Assembly (NCBI RefSeq): GCF_024362405.1
Contig: NZ_CP101454.1
Coordinates: 1,860,001 to 1,924,000, forward strand
Direction: 5' to 3'
Source: Halorarius litoreus
GTDB lineage: Archaea; Halobacteriota; Halobacteria; Halobacteriales; Haloarculaceae
DNA length: 64,000 nucleotides
How positions within the stretch are numbered: the first letter of the stretch is position 1; every line of letters begins with the position of its first letter. This document shows, one piece after another, positions 34,222 to 42,440 of this stretch. The position numbers and the translations under genes are program-made. The notes beneath the pieces were generated by a model. It had not been told where the DNA came from, ran no database searches, and worked only from the letters and a program-made list of their open reading frames with translations.

Positions 34222-34800
34222 TCAGTCGAACACGTCGACGAGCGCGTCGCGGTCGCGTCTGCGCGCGGCCGAGACCTCGCGGGGGAGCCCCGCCTCGTCG
34301 AGCAGCGACTCGAACGCCAGGGGGTAGTGGTAGCCGCTCCGCTGGGCCTGTCTGCGCGCTTCCAGCACCTGCCGGGCGCGCTCGACCGCGGTCTCGCTGG
34401 CGTCGAGTTCGACGGCACACTCTTCGACGGTGTGGCCGGCGTCGAGCGCCGTCGCGAGCGCCCGAAGGTCGACCGCCCCCTTCCTGTCCGTCTCGCGGAA
34501 CAGGTGGAGGTGGAGCCGGGCGCGACGGACGACGCCGGTTCCGACCCCGAGTTCGTCGGCGATGGCGGCATCGTCGGTGTCGGCGTAGAACGCGCGGACG
34601 ACCGTCACCAGCGCGTCGTCGTCGAGCGACGTGCGGAAGCCGTACTCGTCGCGCATCTCCGTGACGAGGCGCCGGAGCGCGGTGTCGAGCTGGCGCTCGC
34701 TCGGAAGCGTGTGGCTGTCGTGCTGCTGGTGTTCGGTGAACGTCGTTTCGGTGGTCAGTCGGGCGAACAGCTCTCGGAGCTCGTCGGTCTTGCTGGACAT
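34222..34800 (-). CDS. cmi4: HTH protein, conditioned-medium-induced protein 4 (Cmi4) type
   Basis: A 192-residue DNA-binding-type protein. N-terminal helices LRELFARLTTETTFTEHQQHD, then EMRDEYGFRTSLDDDALVTVVRAFY, a helix-turn-helix-like DAAIADELGVGTGVVRRARLHLHL and a second DLRALATALDAGHTVEECAVELDASETAVERAR. It matches haloarchaeal proteins named conditioned medium-induced protein 4, first noted in Natronococcus, where extracellular medium induced them; this is from memory. Two HTH-like units suggest transcription control. Regulatory target unknown. Confidence 0.72.
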   Translation of the reverse strand: MSSKTDELRELFARLTTETTFTEHQQHDSHTLPSERQLDTALRRLVTEMRDEYGFRTSLDDDALVTVVRAFYADTDDAAIADELGVGTGVVRRARLHLHLFRETDRKGAVDLRALATALDAGHTVEECAVELDASETAVERARQVLEARRQAQRSGYHYPLAFESLLDEAGLPREVSAARRRDRDALVDVFD

Positions 34801-34959
34801 GATGGTGGAGGACTCCGGGCGGCGTGTAGGTGGCTCGTGAGCGTGCTGTAGGCCGACCGGTCGGCTGGAACACGACCGCTCACGCCGGAGGAATCTTACG
34901 TTCCTCTACGTCGTCCGTGTATTTCTGTCGTTCGGCGGGCCGATGTGCCGACCGACCGG

Positions 34960-36315
34960 TCACTCGTCGGCCTGGTACTCGTCGTGGTCCTCGATCTGCC
35001 GGCTCACGTCCAGCCGGTAGTGTTTGAGGACGTCCCGGCCGAGCAAGACGGGATGGGTCATGTGCCCGCGGTCCTCGATGTTCGCGGAGACGGTGTGCTG
35101 GTCGCCCTGAATGCCGATGACGAGGTCGACCACCGGGCGACTCCGCCGCTGTTTCGTACTGCCCGACCGGGCCCGCGAGATGGTGTGGATGGGGCCGGCA
35201 CCGATGTCGGCGGCCAGCCGGAGGTCGATGCTCGTCCGCGCCGCGCCCGAGTCGGACTTCGCGACCACCGTCTTCGTTCCCGTCGTGCCGCTGATAGCGA
35301 CGTACTCGGTGAACCCGATGGTCGTCGGCTCCTCGAACGCCATCGCCTCGGGCGTCGGCGTACAGCTCGGCCGTGAGTCGTCGAGCGTCGACGCCAGTTG
35401 GTCGACCCGCTCGGGCGAGACGCTCCCACCCGCCCGCTCGATGGCCAGCTGCGCGATGTACGGCGCGGGACTTCGGCCCGTCGCCCGGTAGAGCCCCTTG
35501 AACCCGGCCGTGGGGTTCACTTCGAGGACGTACCAGCCGTCGGCGCCCTCGATGAGGTCGACACCGGCCATGTCGAGCCCGACCGTCGCGGCCGCCTCCC
35601 GGGCGATCTCCAGCACGGCCGGGGGTGCCCGGTCGGTCGCGTCCTCGACGTCACCGCCGAGCGCGACGTTCGCCCGCCAGTCGCCCGCGGCGGCGATGCG
35701 AACCATCGCGCCGACGACCTCGCCGTCGACGAGATACACCCGGAGGTCGCGCGGCCGCTGGCCGGGCCGGCCGATGAGCTCCTGGATGAACGCCCGACGC
35801 TTCCCGACCTTGGCGGTGACGAGTTCGTTCTGTCCGAGCTTCCACGCGCCGCCGCCGTGGGTGCCGATGGCGGTCTTGTAGACCACTTCCTCGCCGAACT
35901 CCTCGCGGATGCGGTTGAGCGTCTCGCTGCTGAGCGCGAGCGCCGTCCGCGGCACCGGGAGGTGCGCGCCGACCATCGCCGCGGCCGTCGCGGTCTTGTG
36001 GGCAGCCAGGGCCGTCGCAGCCGGTCGGTTGAGCATCGGTCGCACGCGGTCAAGCGTCATCGCCAGCCCCAGCTCCTCGGCCGGCTGGTCGGTGTTCGAG
36101 AGCAGCAGCCGGTTGACGACGATGTCGACGTCGGGGATGAGCCGCACCGCCCCGTCGTCGAACCGGACGACGGTGTTCTCCTCGCGGAGCCACTCCGGCC
36201 GGTGGCCGAGCGCCTCGACCGCGTTCAGGATGGCCTTCGTCTCCTTGCTCTCGTGGAGGCTGAGCACGCCGACGCGGACCGGGTCGGCGACGGTGTCCGG
36301 TGGTGTGCGAGACAT
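34960..36315 (-). CDS. RimK-type ATP-grasp fused to a retropepsin-like (RimB/ATP-dependent zinc protease) domain
   Basis: A 451-residue fusion. N-terminal half (about 15-300): a RimK preATP-grasp and ATP-grasp, with LREENTVVRFDDGAV, PVPRTALALSS, VYKTAIGTHGGGAWKL (ATP Lys and Gly loop), RDLRVYLVDGEVVGAMVR and LEVNPTAGFKGLY (metal site). C-terminal 110 residues (about 335-440): FTEYVAISGTTGTKTVVAKSDSGAARTSIDLRL with the D-[ST]-G-A motif and HPVLLGRDVL, the active-site flap pattern of the Zn_protease/retropepsin-like family that in bacteria is a separate protein beside RimK. RimK adds glutamates; the protease-like domain could remove them, so one chain may both write and erase, or one domain may regulate the other. 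Confidence 0.85.
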   Translation of the reverse strand: MSRTPPDTVADPVRVGVLSLHESKETKAILNAVEALGHRPEWLREENTVVRFDDGAVRLIPDVDIVVNRLLLSNTDQPAEELGLAMTLDRVRPMLNRPAATALAAHKTATAAAMVGAHLPVPRTALALSSETLNRIREEFGEEVVYKTAIGTHGGGAWKLGQNELVTAKVGKRRAFIQELIGRPGQRPRDLRVYLVDGEVVGAMVRIAAAGDWRANVALGGDVEDATDRAPPAVLEIAREAAATVGLDMAGVDLIEGADGWYVLEVNPTAGFKGLYRATGRSPAPYIAQLAIERAGGSVSPERVDQLASTLDDSRPSCTPTPEAMAFEEPTTIGFTEYVAISGTTGTKTVVAKSDSGAARTSIDLRLAADIGAGPIHTISRARSGSTKQRRSRPVVDLVIGIQGDQHTVSANIEDRGHMTHPVLLGRDVLKHYRLDVSRQIEDHDEYQADE

Positions 36316-36459
36316 CTATCCCCTCGGATTGGACGCCCGGGAGTATCAATCGACCCCCGGTCTTCCCGGCGAGACGCTCTCTCCCGGGGCGGTGGCCACT
36401 CCCGGTGAGCCGCCACTCCCGGCGAAACGCCTAATCCGAAGCGTGACGCTTGTTGTCGT

Positions 36460-36972
36460 ATGTCAATCAGAGAGGCGACCCGCGACGACATCGAGGCGAT
36501 CCGTGAGGTGGCCCGGCACTCGTGGGCGGCGGACCCGCCGGCCGTCGTGAGCCGCGAGACGGTCACGGACCGCGTCGACGAGTGGTACGCCCCCGACCGG
36601 CTGGCCGACGACATCGCCCGGCCGCGTGCGCTCGTGCTCGTCGCCGACGAGGGTGGTGTCGTCGGCTTCTCCCACGCCGTGCTCTCGGCGGCGACGGGCC
36701 ACGTCCTCCGGCTGTACGTCGACCCCGACCACCGTGGCCGGGGGCTCGGTGGCGAGCTCCTGACGGCGACCCGCGACGCGCTGTTCGACCGCGGCGCCGA
36801 GACGCTCCAGGCGATGGTGCTAACCGAGAACGAGCCGGGGAACGCGTTTTACCGCGCGTTCGGGTTCGAGCCGGTCGGTGAGGCCGAGACCACTATCGGG
36901 GGCGAACCGCACCCCGAGACCACGTACGTGCTAGAGCGAACGGTGGAGAGCGAGCAGTCACCCGCGAACTGA
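36460..36972 (+). CDS. GNAT family N-acetyltransferase
   Basis: A 170-residue acetyl-CoA-dependent acyltransferase. N-terminal SIREATRDDIEAIREVARHSW, acetyl-CoA pyrophosphate-binding loop VDPDHRGRGLGGELLTATRDAL, and the 'NEPGNAFYRAFGFEPVGEAET' C-terminal strand are present. Substrate not clear. A CTAATC box near 36433 allows leaderless transcription. Confidence 0.9.
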   Translation: MSIREATRDDIEAIREVARHSWAADPPAVVSRETVTDRVDEWYAPDRLADDIARPRALVLVADEGGVVGFSHAVLSAATGHVLRLYVDPDHRGRGLGGELLTATRDALFDRGAETLQAMVLTENEPGNAFYRAFGFEPVGEAETTIGGEPHPETTYVLERTVESEQSPAN

Positions 36973-36975
36973 GCC

Positions 36976-37791
36976 TCAGTTGCCGGTCTGTGCCCGCGCG
37001 TCGTCGAGCCAGTCGGGGGCCTCGACGGTCGTCGACCCCACACCGGAGAGCGAGTACTCCCACGCCCCGTTCACGCGCTGTCCGTCGTTCGTCGTGCCGT
37101 CGAACGTCCACGACTCGTAGCGGGCGAGCCCGTCGGCGTCGACCAGCACGACGTAGTCGACGTCGAACTCGTCGAAGTCGCTGGGCTGAGAGCCGACGGT
37201 CGCCATCCCGGTCCAGATCGTCGACGCGTTGGCCGACAGCTCGTACCGGTCGACGCGGACGCCGTTGTACGTCTCGGTCCCCACCTTCTCGAGGCTGTCC
37301 GTGTCGGTGTCGTAGACGGTCGTCCGCGCCAGCGACTCCGAGAGGACGTCGAAGTCCGCCTGTGGCTCTGCCTGGTAGAACACGGCGTCACCGCTGCCGA
37401 CCTGCGTGTACGCGATGCCGTCGGCGATGAACCGCTCGAACGAGCCCCCAGCGGGCTCGCCAGCCTGCTCGGAGGTCACCACGATGTGGGCGCGGCTCGC
37501 CTCCAGGTCGGCCCGGTAGGTGTACGCCACCGTACTCTCGACGCCGTCGGCGTCCGTGCCGCTGTAGCGCCACGCCGCGGTGAAGCTCTCCGCGGACCGC
37601 AGCGTGCTCTCCGGGTCGGTCAGGTCGAGGGCTGCATCGCCGCCGCCAGCCGCCCCGGTCGTGGCGCCGTCGTTGCCGGTCGGGGCCACGGGTGTCGCCG
37701 TGTCGGCCGCCCCGGGGCCCCCGGCGCCACTACAGCCAGCGAGAACGAGCAGGAGTGCGACTGCGAGGGCCGGAAGCGTACGGGCGAACAT
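36976..37791 (-). CDS. Secreted lipoprotein, beta-rich
   Basis: A 271-residue exported lipoprotein. N-terminus MFARTLPALAVALLLVLAGC has a basic start, hydrophobic core and lipobox LAGC; a Gly/Ala/Thr-rich linker follows. The mature part has strands FTAAWRYSGTDADGVESTV, SFERFIADGIAYTQV and a YNGVRVDRYEL phrase, similar to LolA/LppX-like or DUF7537 haloarchaeal lipoproteins. Likely binds a lipid or surface partner, but that is inferred from the fold. Confidence 0.7.
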   Translation of the reverse strand: MFARTLPALAVALLLVLAGCSGAGGPGAADTATPVAPTGNDGATTGAAGGGDAALDLTDPESTLRSAESFTAAWRYSGTDADGVESTVAYTYRADLEASRAHIVVTSEQAGEPAGGSFERFIADGIAYTQVGSGDAVFYQAEPQADFDVLSESLARTTVYDTDTDSLEKVGTETYNGVRVDRYELSANASTIWTGMATVGSQPSDFDEFDVDYVVLVDADGLARYESWTFDGTTNDGQRVNGAWEYSLSGVGSTTVEAPDWLDDARAQTGN

Positions 37792-37927
37792 GGGTCCGCG
37801 TGGGCCGTCGGGTACCATAAGTAGTCGTCCGTTCCAGCCCCCTGCGACAATTCAGCCCCCACCGTGGGCATCGACGGGGTCCGCGGACGCCCCGGCCGTC
37901 ACTAACTGGTGGCTACCCCCCGAGTAA

Positions 37928-38917
37928 TCAGTTTCTTCTGGCCACTGAGCGGCCCGTCACGCTCGGCACCGACAGCCGCCACCCGACCATCGCCAGCAGG
38001 CCGAAACCGAAGGCGTTGAGCGAGCCGTGGAGCGCGACCATCGTACCGATGCCGAGCCCGAGGTCGCCTCCTGTGAATACGGCGACGGCGTAGCCGAGCG
38101 CCAGCAGCATCGAGACGGGGAGGGCCAGCGCGGACGCCGCGAGCAGCACGCCCTGTGTGCGGGGACGAGTTGGTGCGACCGCGAGGACGACGTAGCCGCC
38201 GAGGGCGGCGACCGCGGCGGTGAACCCACCGACTGCGACGAGTTCGACGACCGGCGAGAACGAGATGCCGACCGCGATGAGCGCGGGCCCGACGAGGACG
38301 ACGGCGGCGAGGACGCGGTAGCCGCGGCCGGGGGCGACCCGGCCGACCAGTCCCGTCGCCACCGGGAGGACGAACCCGGCGTAGTGGAAGTGGACCGCCG
38401 TGAGGCGTACGATGACCGGCTCGAACCAGAGCGTGACGCCGAGCGTGGAGAGAACGAGCGCGACGGCGCCGACCGAGACGTACGCCAGTCCCGCGTCGAT
38501 TACGGTTTCAGCGAGCGGCCACGGCCCGCGATGCTCGATGCGACCCAGGGCGACGAGTCCCAGCAGGCCGGTCACGACCAGCCACGGAACGGCGAGGAGG
38601 GCTGCGACCCAGCCCGAACCGGACCACAGGAGCGAGCCGAGGAGCGCGAGCGCGCCGACGGGCTGCCAGCGGACGGCGACCGCACGGCGTCGGCGGGTCC
38701 GGCGGTCGATGGTCCCCGAGAGGGCGACGCCGAGCCCCAGCGGGACGAGCACGAGCGGGGCGAGTGCGAGCGCCCGGTCGATGGGGCCGAGGCCGCCGAC
38801 GAGCGTCGCTGCGACCCACGCGACGGCACCGACACCCGCCGAGAGGTCGGTGACGGCCACGTCCGTCCCACGCACCCGGGGGCCGGTGATTCGCGGGAGT
38901 CGCCGGGTCGTGGTCAC
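37928..38917 (-). CDS. YndJ-like multi-pass membrane protein
   Basis: A 329-residue protein with about nine hydrophobic helices. A conserved AVHFHYAGFVLPV segment (about 190) is the hallmark of the YndJ family; SLNAFGFGLLAMVGWRL closes the protein. GTG at 38917 overlaps the stop of the DUF4166 gene (GTGA), so the two are coupled. The His pattern hints at haem or metal binding inside the membrane; this is unproven. Bacterial yndJ genes are often paired with a DUF4166 gene, as here. Confidence 0.75.
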   Translation of the reverse strand: MTTTRRLPRITGPRVRGTDVAVTDLSAGVGAVAWVAATLVGGLGPIDRALALAPLVLVPLGLGVALSGTIDRRTRRRRAVAVRWQPVGALALLGSLLWSGSGWVAALLAVPWLVVTGLLGLVALGRIEHRGPWPLAETVIDAGLAYVSVGAVALVLSTLGVTLWFEPVIVRLTAVHFHYAGFVLPVATGLVGRVAPGRGYRVLAAVVLVGPALIAVGISFSPVVELVAVGGFTAAVAALGGYVVLAVAPTRPRTQGVLLAASALALPVSMLLALGYAVAVFTGGDLGLGIGTMVALHGSLNAFGFGLLAMVGWRLSVPSVTGRSVARRN

Positions 38918-39582
38918 GGTGGGAGCGAGGCGAGCCCGCGTGTCGGTTTCAGGGCCGGTGGCACCCGCTCCCACTCCTCGAGCGTCTGCGTGAACGTCCC
39001 CTGATAGCGCAGGATTCGGCCCACGAGCGGGCTCTCGACGGTGCCGAGGACGTGGTACTGCTCCTCGTCGTCGTCGTAGCGGTCGCGGACGGTCACCGTC
39101 GCCGCCGTGGGACCGGGCAGCGGGACGTAGCGGCCGCCGACGTGGAGCCACTGTTTGCCGCCGTCGACGGCGAGCGCGCCGTCCTCGACACGCGGATGGA
39201 GTTCGGAGGCGAGCAGTCCCCCCGTTCCCAGAAAGTCGAACAGCCGTTCCCGGTCGTGGTCCCAGACGGTGAGCGAGTCGAACACGCGGCGCGTCGAATC
39301 GAACTCGAACTCGCGGCGCGTGGTCAGCACCTCGCGGCCGGCATCGCGCCAGCCGGTCGTCGTGACGGTGAACGGCACGTCGTCGCCCGTCTCGGGGAAC
39401 AGGAGGTTGCGTGCCGGCATCGCGTACAGCGCGGGGAGCGCGAGCGTGCCGTGGTCGATGTCCATCTCGCCGTGACCGACGCAGACGACGCCGTCGTCCG
39501 GGCCGATGCCGTACCGCTCGCGGACCTTCGGGTGGAGGTCGTCGGCCGCGTCGCCGAGCGCGTGCTCGTAGACGCCGGTCAT
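38914..39582 (-). CDS. DUF4166 domain protein
   Basis: A 222-residue soluble protein. Recognisable by LHPKVRERYGIGPDDGVVCVGHGEMDI, then FPETGDDVPFTVTT, and a second-half strand series GKQWLHVGGRYVPLPG and GTVESPLVGRILRYQGTF. In bacteria DUF4166 is fused or adjacent to YndJ. Function unknown. It overlaps the start of the YndJ-like gene by four bases. Confidence 0.78.
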   Translation of the reverse strand: MTGVYEHALGDAADDLHPKVRERYGIGPDDGVVCVGHGEMDIDHGTLALPALYAMPARNLLFPETGDDVPFTVTTTGWRDAGREVLTTRREFEFDSTRRVFDSLTVWDHDRERLFDFLGTGGLLASELHPRVEDGALAVDGGKQWLHVGGRYVPLPGPTAATVTVRDRYDDDEEQYHVLGTVESPLVGRILRYQGTFTQTLEEWERVPPALKPTRGLASLPP

Positions 39583-39720
39583 GCGACCGTTGCCTCGTTC
39601 ATGGCTCGGGGTAGGGCCACTCGGGTCAATAGTGTTGGCAACGCGTCACGACGTGGGCGGTAAATACCCACAGCGATACTCGGCAGTAGCTTCACCCGGT
39701 GACTCCCTGAGTGGTGAGCC

Positions 39721-41163
39721 ATGTCTGAGGACCCGACCAGACGCTCGCTGTTGAAAGCCGCGGGCGCGACCGCCGCGGGCCTGACGCTCGCGACCGGTGG
39801 TGCCGCCGCAGACCACGCCGAAGACGACCCCGTGTACCCGTCGCCGGCGTGGTACCGCCGCGAGCAGCGGAACTACGCCCGGACCCGCGAGGAACCGACG
39901 CGACAGGCGAACGACCCGGCGTTCCAGGAGCGCCTCGAGACGCAGAGCGCGCTGAACACGGCGGCGTTCCGCCAGCGGGCGGTCGACGAACCCGGGTGGA
40001 ACAGCGAGGGGAACCTCTGTAAGGAGTACGCCGAGCAGTGCTGTGGCGACCCGTATCTGTACCCGGCGAGCGAGGTGTACGCGGGCGACCCGTTCTACGA
40101 CCGCGTCCAGCGCGAACGCGTGGCGTTCTTCGACTCCGGGCTCGATTCGGATGCAGGTGGGGCCCGCCTCACGGGTTACGTGTGGGCGCCTACGGACGCC
40201 GAGCCGGGCGCCGACCTCCCGGGCGTGGTCATCACCAACGGCTCGGTACAGGCCTCACAGACGCTCTACTGGTGGTTCGCGACGACGCTCGTCGACAACG
40301 GCTACGTCGTGCTCACCTACGACCCGCGGGGGCAGGGCCGCTCGGACACCGCCACGCCCGATGGCACGCTCGGGACGAACGCCAACCCGAGCGTGTTCGT
40401 GACGAACCAGGTCGACGCCATCGACTTCTTCCGGTCGACGCCCGAGGACCCGTACCCGCACAACCAGGGACGCACCGAGGCCCCCGACGTCTTCGTCGAG
40501 TACAACCCCTTCTTCGACCTGCTCGACCACTCGCGGCTCGGCATCGCCGGGCACTCACTCGGTGCACAGGGTGTGAGCGTAGTCCAGGGGCTCGGTGCCG
40601 AGGGGAGCGGCGGGCCGTGGCCCGGCGCGCTCGACGAGGAGAACCCCGTCGACGTGGCGCTCGCGTGGGACAACCTGAGCGCCGCGGGGAGCGAACTCGC
40701 GGGCTACACGGTCGTCCCGCGGGTGCCGGCGATGGGCCAGTCGGCCGACTACTACCTCACGCCGTCCCCGAAGACGAGCCCGCCCGACCCGGACGAGAAG
40801 CTCGGCGGGTTCCAGTCGTGGCGCGACGCCGGCGTGTCGAGCTACCAGCTGAACGTCCGGGGTGGCACCCACTACGAGTGGTCGCTCGTCCCGACGTTCC
40901 CGGCGACCGACTGGGAGTCGTGGGGGAACGAACTCGCCGACCACTTCTCGCTGGCGTGGCTCGACCGCTGGCTCAAACGCCCCGGCGAACCCGGCTTCGG
41001 GACCGGGACCGACCGCCTGCGCGAACTCTCCGAGGAGCCGTGGCAGGAGCGACTGTCGTTCTACTACCGCTCGGCGTACGATTTCGTCGGCCGGGGCGCA
41101 CCCAGAAGCGAGGGCAGGCGGCTGGTCTGTACGGACGCCGCGGCCGGGTGTGCGGAGAAGTGA
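39721..41163 (+). CDS. Tat-exported alpha/beta hydrolase
   Basis: A 480-residue secreted hydrolase. Twin-Arg signal TRRSLLKAAGATAAGLTLATGGAAA, then an alpha/beta-hydrolase core from about residue 130: oxyanion loop PGVVITNGSVQASQTLYWWF, VLTYDPRGQGRSDT, nucleophile elbow GIAGHSLGAQGVSVV (about 283) and DNLSAAGSELAGY. The late His is likely in GGTHYEWSLV. A Cys-rich stretch CKEYAEQCCGDP (about 100) may form disulfides outside the cell. Substrate unknown: it might be an esterase/peptidase. Confidence 0.85.
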   Translation: MSEDPTRRSLLKAAGATAAGLTLATGGAAADHAEDDPVYPSPAWYRREQRNYARTREEPTRQANDPAFQERLETQSALNTAAFRQRAVDEPGWNSEGNLCKEYAEQCCGDPYLYPASEVYAGDPFYDRVQRERVAFFDSGLDSDAGGARLTGYVWAPTDAEPGADLPGVVITNGSVQASQTLYWWFATTLVDNGYVVLTYDPRGQGRSDTATPDGTLGTNANPSVFVTNQVDAIDFFRSTPEDPYPHNQGRTEAPDVFVEYNPFFDLLDHSRLGIAGHSLGAQGVSVVQGLGAEGSGGPWPGALDEENPVDVALAWDNLSAAGSELAGYTVVPRVPAMGQSADYYLTPSPKTSPPDPDEKLGGFQSWRDAGVSSYQLNVRGGTHYEWSLVPTFPATDWESWGNELADHFSLAWLDRWLKRPGEPGFGTGTDRLRELSEEPWQERLSFYYRSAYDFVGRGAPRSEGRRLVCTDAAAGCAEK

Positions 41164-41229
41164 CACGGCGGTGGGAGACCGAGAGTATCCCCACTGGCGC
41201 CGCGGGCGGGCGTCGTGGGTGCGTCTGCC

Positions 41230-41343
41230 TCACGTGATCGCGGACGAGTCGCAGTCCGGACAACGGTCGATGGCGTCGTCGAGGCGGGCGAGGTCGTCAC
41301 GCCCACAGTCGAGGCAGATGCGGACCATGGCGGTCGTCCCCAT
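41230..41343 (-). CDS. Leaderless 37-residue zinc-ribbon peptide
   Basis: Minus-strand ORF starting MGTTAMVRICLDCGRDD and ending in CPDCDSSAIT, with CLDC and CPDC as metal-binding pairs. A box ataattatt at 41366-41374 is about 26 bases before the ATG at 41343, so the transcript should start at the start codon. It is shorter than most gene finders accept. Similar tiny CxxC proteins are common in haloarchaea; role unknown. Confidence 0.55.
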   Translation of the reverse strand: MGTTAMVRICLDCGRDDLARLDDAIDRCPDCDSSAIT

Positions 41344-41519
41344 CGTCCGCCGTTTCAGCGTCTGACGACATAATTATTCGGGCCGAATGTGTCGATAGCG
41401 AACGTGTGACGTACGTTCTCCTCCGGAGGGCTATGTTCGGTGGCCGTTGTCACCGCCTCGTCGGTCGACTGTGGTACCTCGTAGCGTTTAAGATAGCAGA
41501 CGGAATACCCAGACGCAGA
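41344..41519. other. Shared promoter region of the zinc-ribbon gene and tRNA-Met
   Basis: AT-rich boxes at 41366-41376 (minus strand) and about 41485-41492 (plus, gtttaagat) fit promoters for the small gene and for tRNA-Met. No gene is seen. Confidence 0.4.
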
Positions 41520-41644
41520 GGGCCCTTAGCTTAGTCTGGTTATAGCACCCGGCTCATATCAGACGTCTGGTGGCCGAGTCCCGAACATCGTCACCAGCGC
41601 TGTGGGACACCGGGCGGTCGCTGGTTCAAATCCGGCAGGGCCCA
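41520..41644 (+). tRNA. Elongator tRNA-Met (CAT) with a 50-base BHB intron
   Basis: Acceptor GGGCCCT pairs with AGGGCCC, discriminator A. Anticodon stem CCCGG (41548-41552) pairs with CCGGG (41610-41614). The intron lies at 41559-41608, after base 37. A perfect bulge-helix-bulge can be drawn: helix CTCA (41553-41556) with TGGG (41603-41606), bulges TAT (41557-41559) and ACA (41607-41609), and inner helix CAG with CTG. Splicing endonuclease would cut in both 3-base bulges, leaving anticodon CAT and a 75-base tRNA. Haloarchaeal elongator tRNA-Met is known to carry an intron. Confidence 0.95.
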
Positions 41645-41715
41645 TCGAACCGCACCGCGACAGCGGTGCGTGTGAGATCTCACCTGCCGATTTGAACAAT
41701 AGATTGATTTTCTCC
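41645..41715. repeat. Hairpins and an inverted fragment of the tRNA-Met T-arm
   Basis: A perfect 8-bp hairpin CGCACCGC-gaca-GCGGTGCG (41651-41670) follows the tRNA end and may end transcription. GTGAGATCTCAC (41672-41683) is a palindrome. CCTGCCGATTTGAAC (41683-41697) is an inverted copy of the tRNA-Met T-arm and 3' strand with one base missing. Confidence 0.45.
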
Positions 41716-42243
41716 CTATGAGATCGTATGGTTTCTGCGTTTAGCTAATCCTTCTATCCCGTACGCAGATGCCATGACGGCCCCTCCGAGGAATGATACG
41801 ACACCACCAGCCGCGAGCAAGCCTAATCCTATCTCTGCGAGTTTGCCTGCGGAGACAATCCCCAACGACACTTCTCCTATTGCGACAGCGAGATAGGCGA
41901 TTAGTAACACGCCTCCAACTACAAATGCGCCAGCACCGCAAATCGCGACCATTCTCCCGATTTCGCTAAGTTCTCTGCAGACACGCTGGATACTGGCGAT
42001 TTCGGGATGAACAACGGTTGCAGGCTCCTCTGGACCTAACACCCAAATTCGGGTGTTTCCGATCTTCCGCGTACCGACTCGGTCTTCATCGTGAAGATCG
42101 TTAAGCCGGTTTCTCGTCTGAGCTCCATCGACTTCCAGAAATTCTGCAATTTCGGAAGTGCCGAGTACGTCTTCATCTGACCGACGTAGCACGTTCAGAA
42201 TCTCCTCATCTGTGGTCCCACCCTCTTCGGATCTCTTGAACAT
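41716..42243 (-). CDS. Winged-HTH protein with two C-terminal membrane helices
   Basis: A 175-residue protein. Residues 15-70 form a winged helix-turn-helix (EEILNVLRRSDEDVLGTSEIAEFLEVDGAQTRNRLNDLHDEDRV, then TRKIGNTRIWVL); two hydrophobic segments follow (AICGAGAFVVGGVLLIAYLAV and LAEIGLGLLAAGGVVSFLGG). It would be a membrane-held DNA-binding protein, as often found in haloarchaeal mobile regions. DNA here is AT-rich, unlike its neighbours. It starts 2 bases after the 64-residue gene ends, so the two form an operon. Confidence 0.7.
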   Translation of the reverse strand: MFKRSEEGGTTDEEILNVLRRSDEDVLGTSEIAEFLEVDGAQTRNRLNDLHDEDRVGTRKIGNTRIWVLGPEEPATVVHPEIASIQRVCRELSEIGRMVAICGAGAFVVGGVLLIAYLAVAIGEVSLGIVSAGKLAEIGLGLLAAGGVVSFLGGAVMASAYGIEGLAKRRNHTIS

Positions 42244-42245
42244 GG

Positions 42246-42440
42246 TTAGTTGAACGCAGAGGCCACGGCGGCCACACCGATTATCACGAGTGATGTCAGT
42301 CCGGCCAACACAAAAATCGCTCCCCAAGAGCCGTAGTTTACGAAACCTCCCGAGGGGAGCTCACTCGCAAACAGGAGAAACACGAATCCACCGAATACGA
42401 GCGCGACTGCTGCTTCAATCGGCTGACTGCTCCCATTCAT
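42246..42440 (-). CDS. Small membrane protein, operon with the winged-HTH protein
   Basis: A 64-residue protein with two hydrophobic helices (AVALVFGGFVFLLFASE and AIFVLAGLTSLVIIGVAAVA). It lies two bases upstream of the winged-HTH membrane gene on the same strand; both share AT-rich composition. No family was recognised. Confidence 0.6.
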   Translation of the reverse strand: MNGSSQPIEAAVALVFGGFVFLLFASELPSGGFVNYGSWGAIFVLAGLTSLVIIGVAAVASAFN

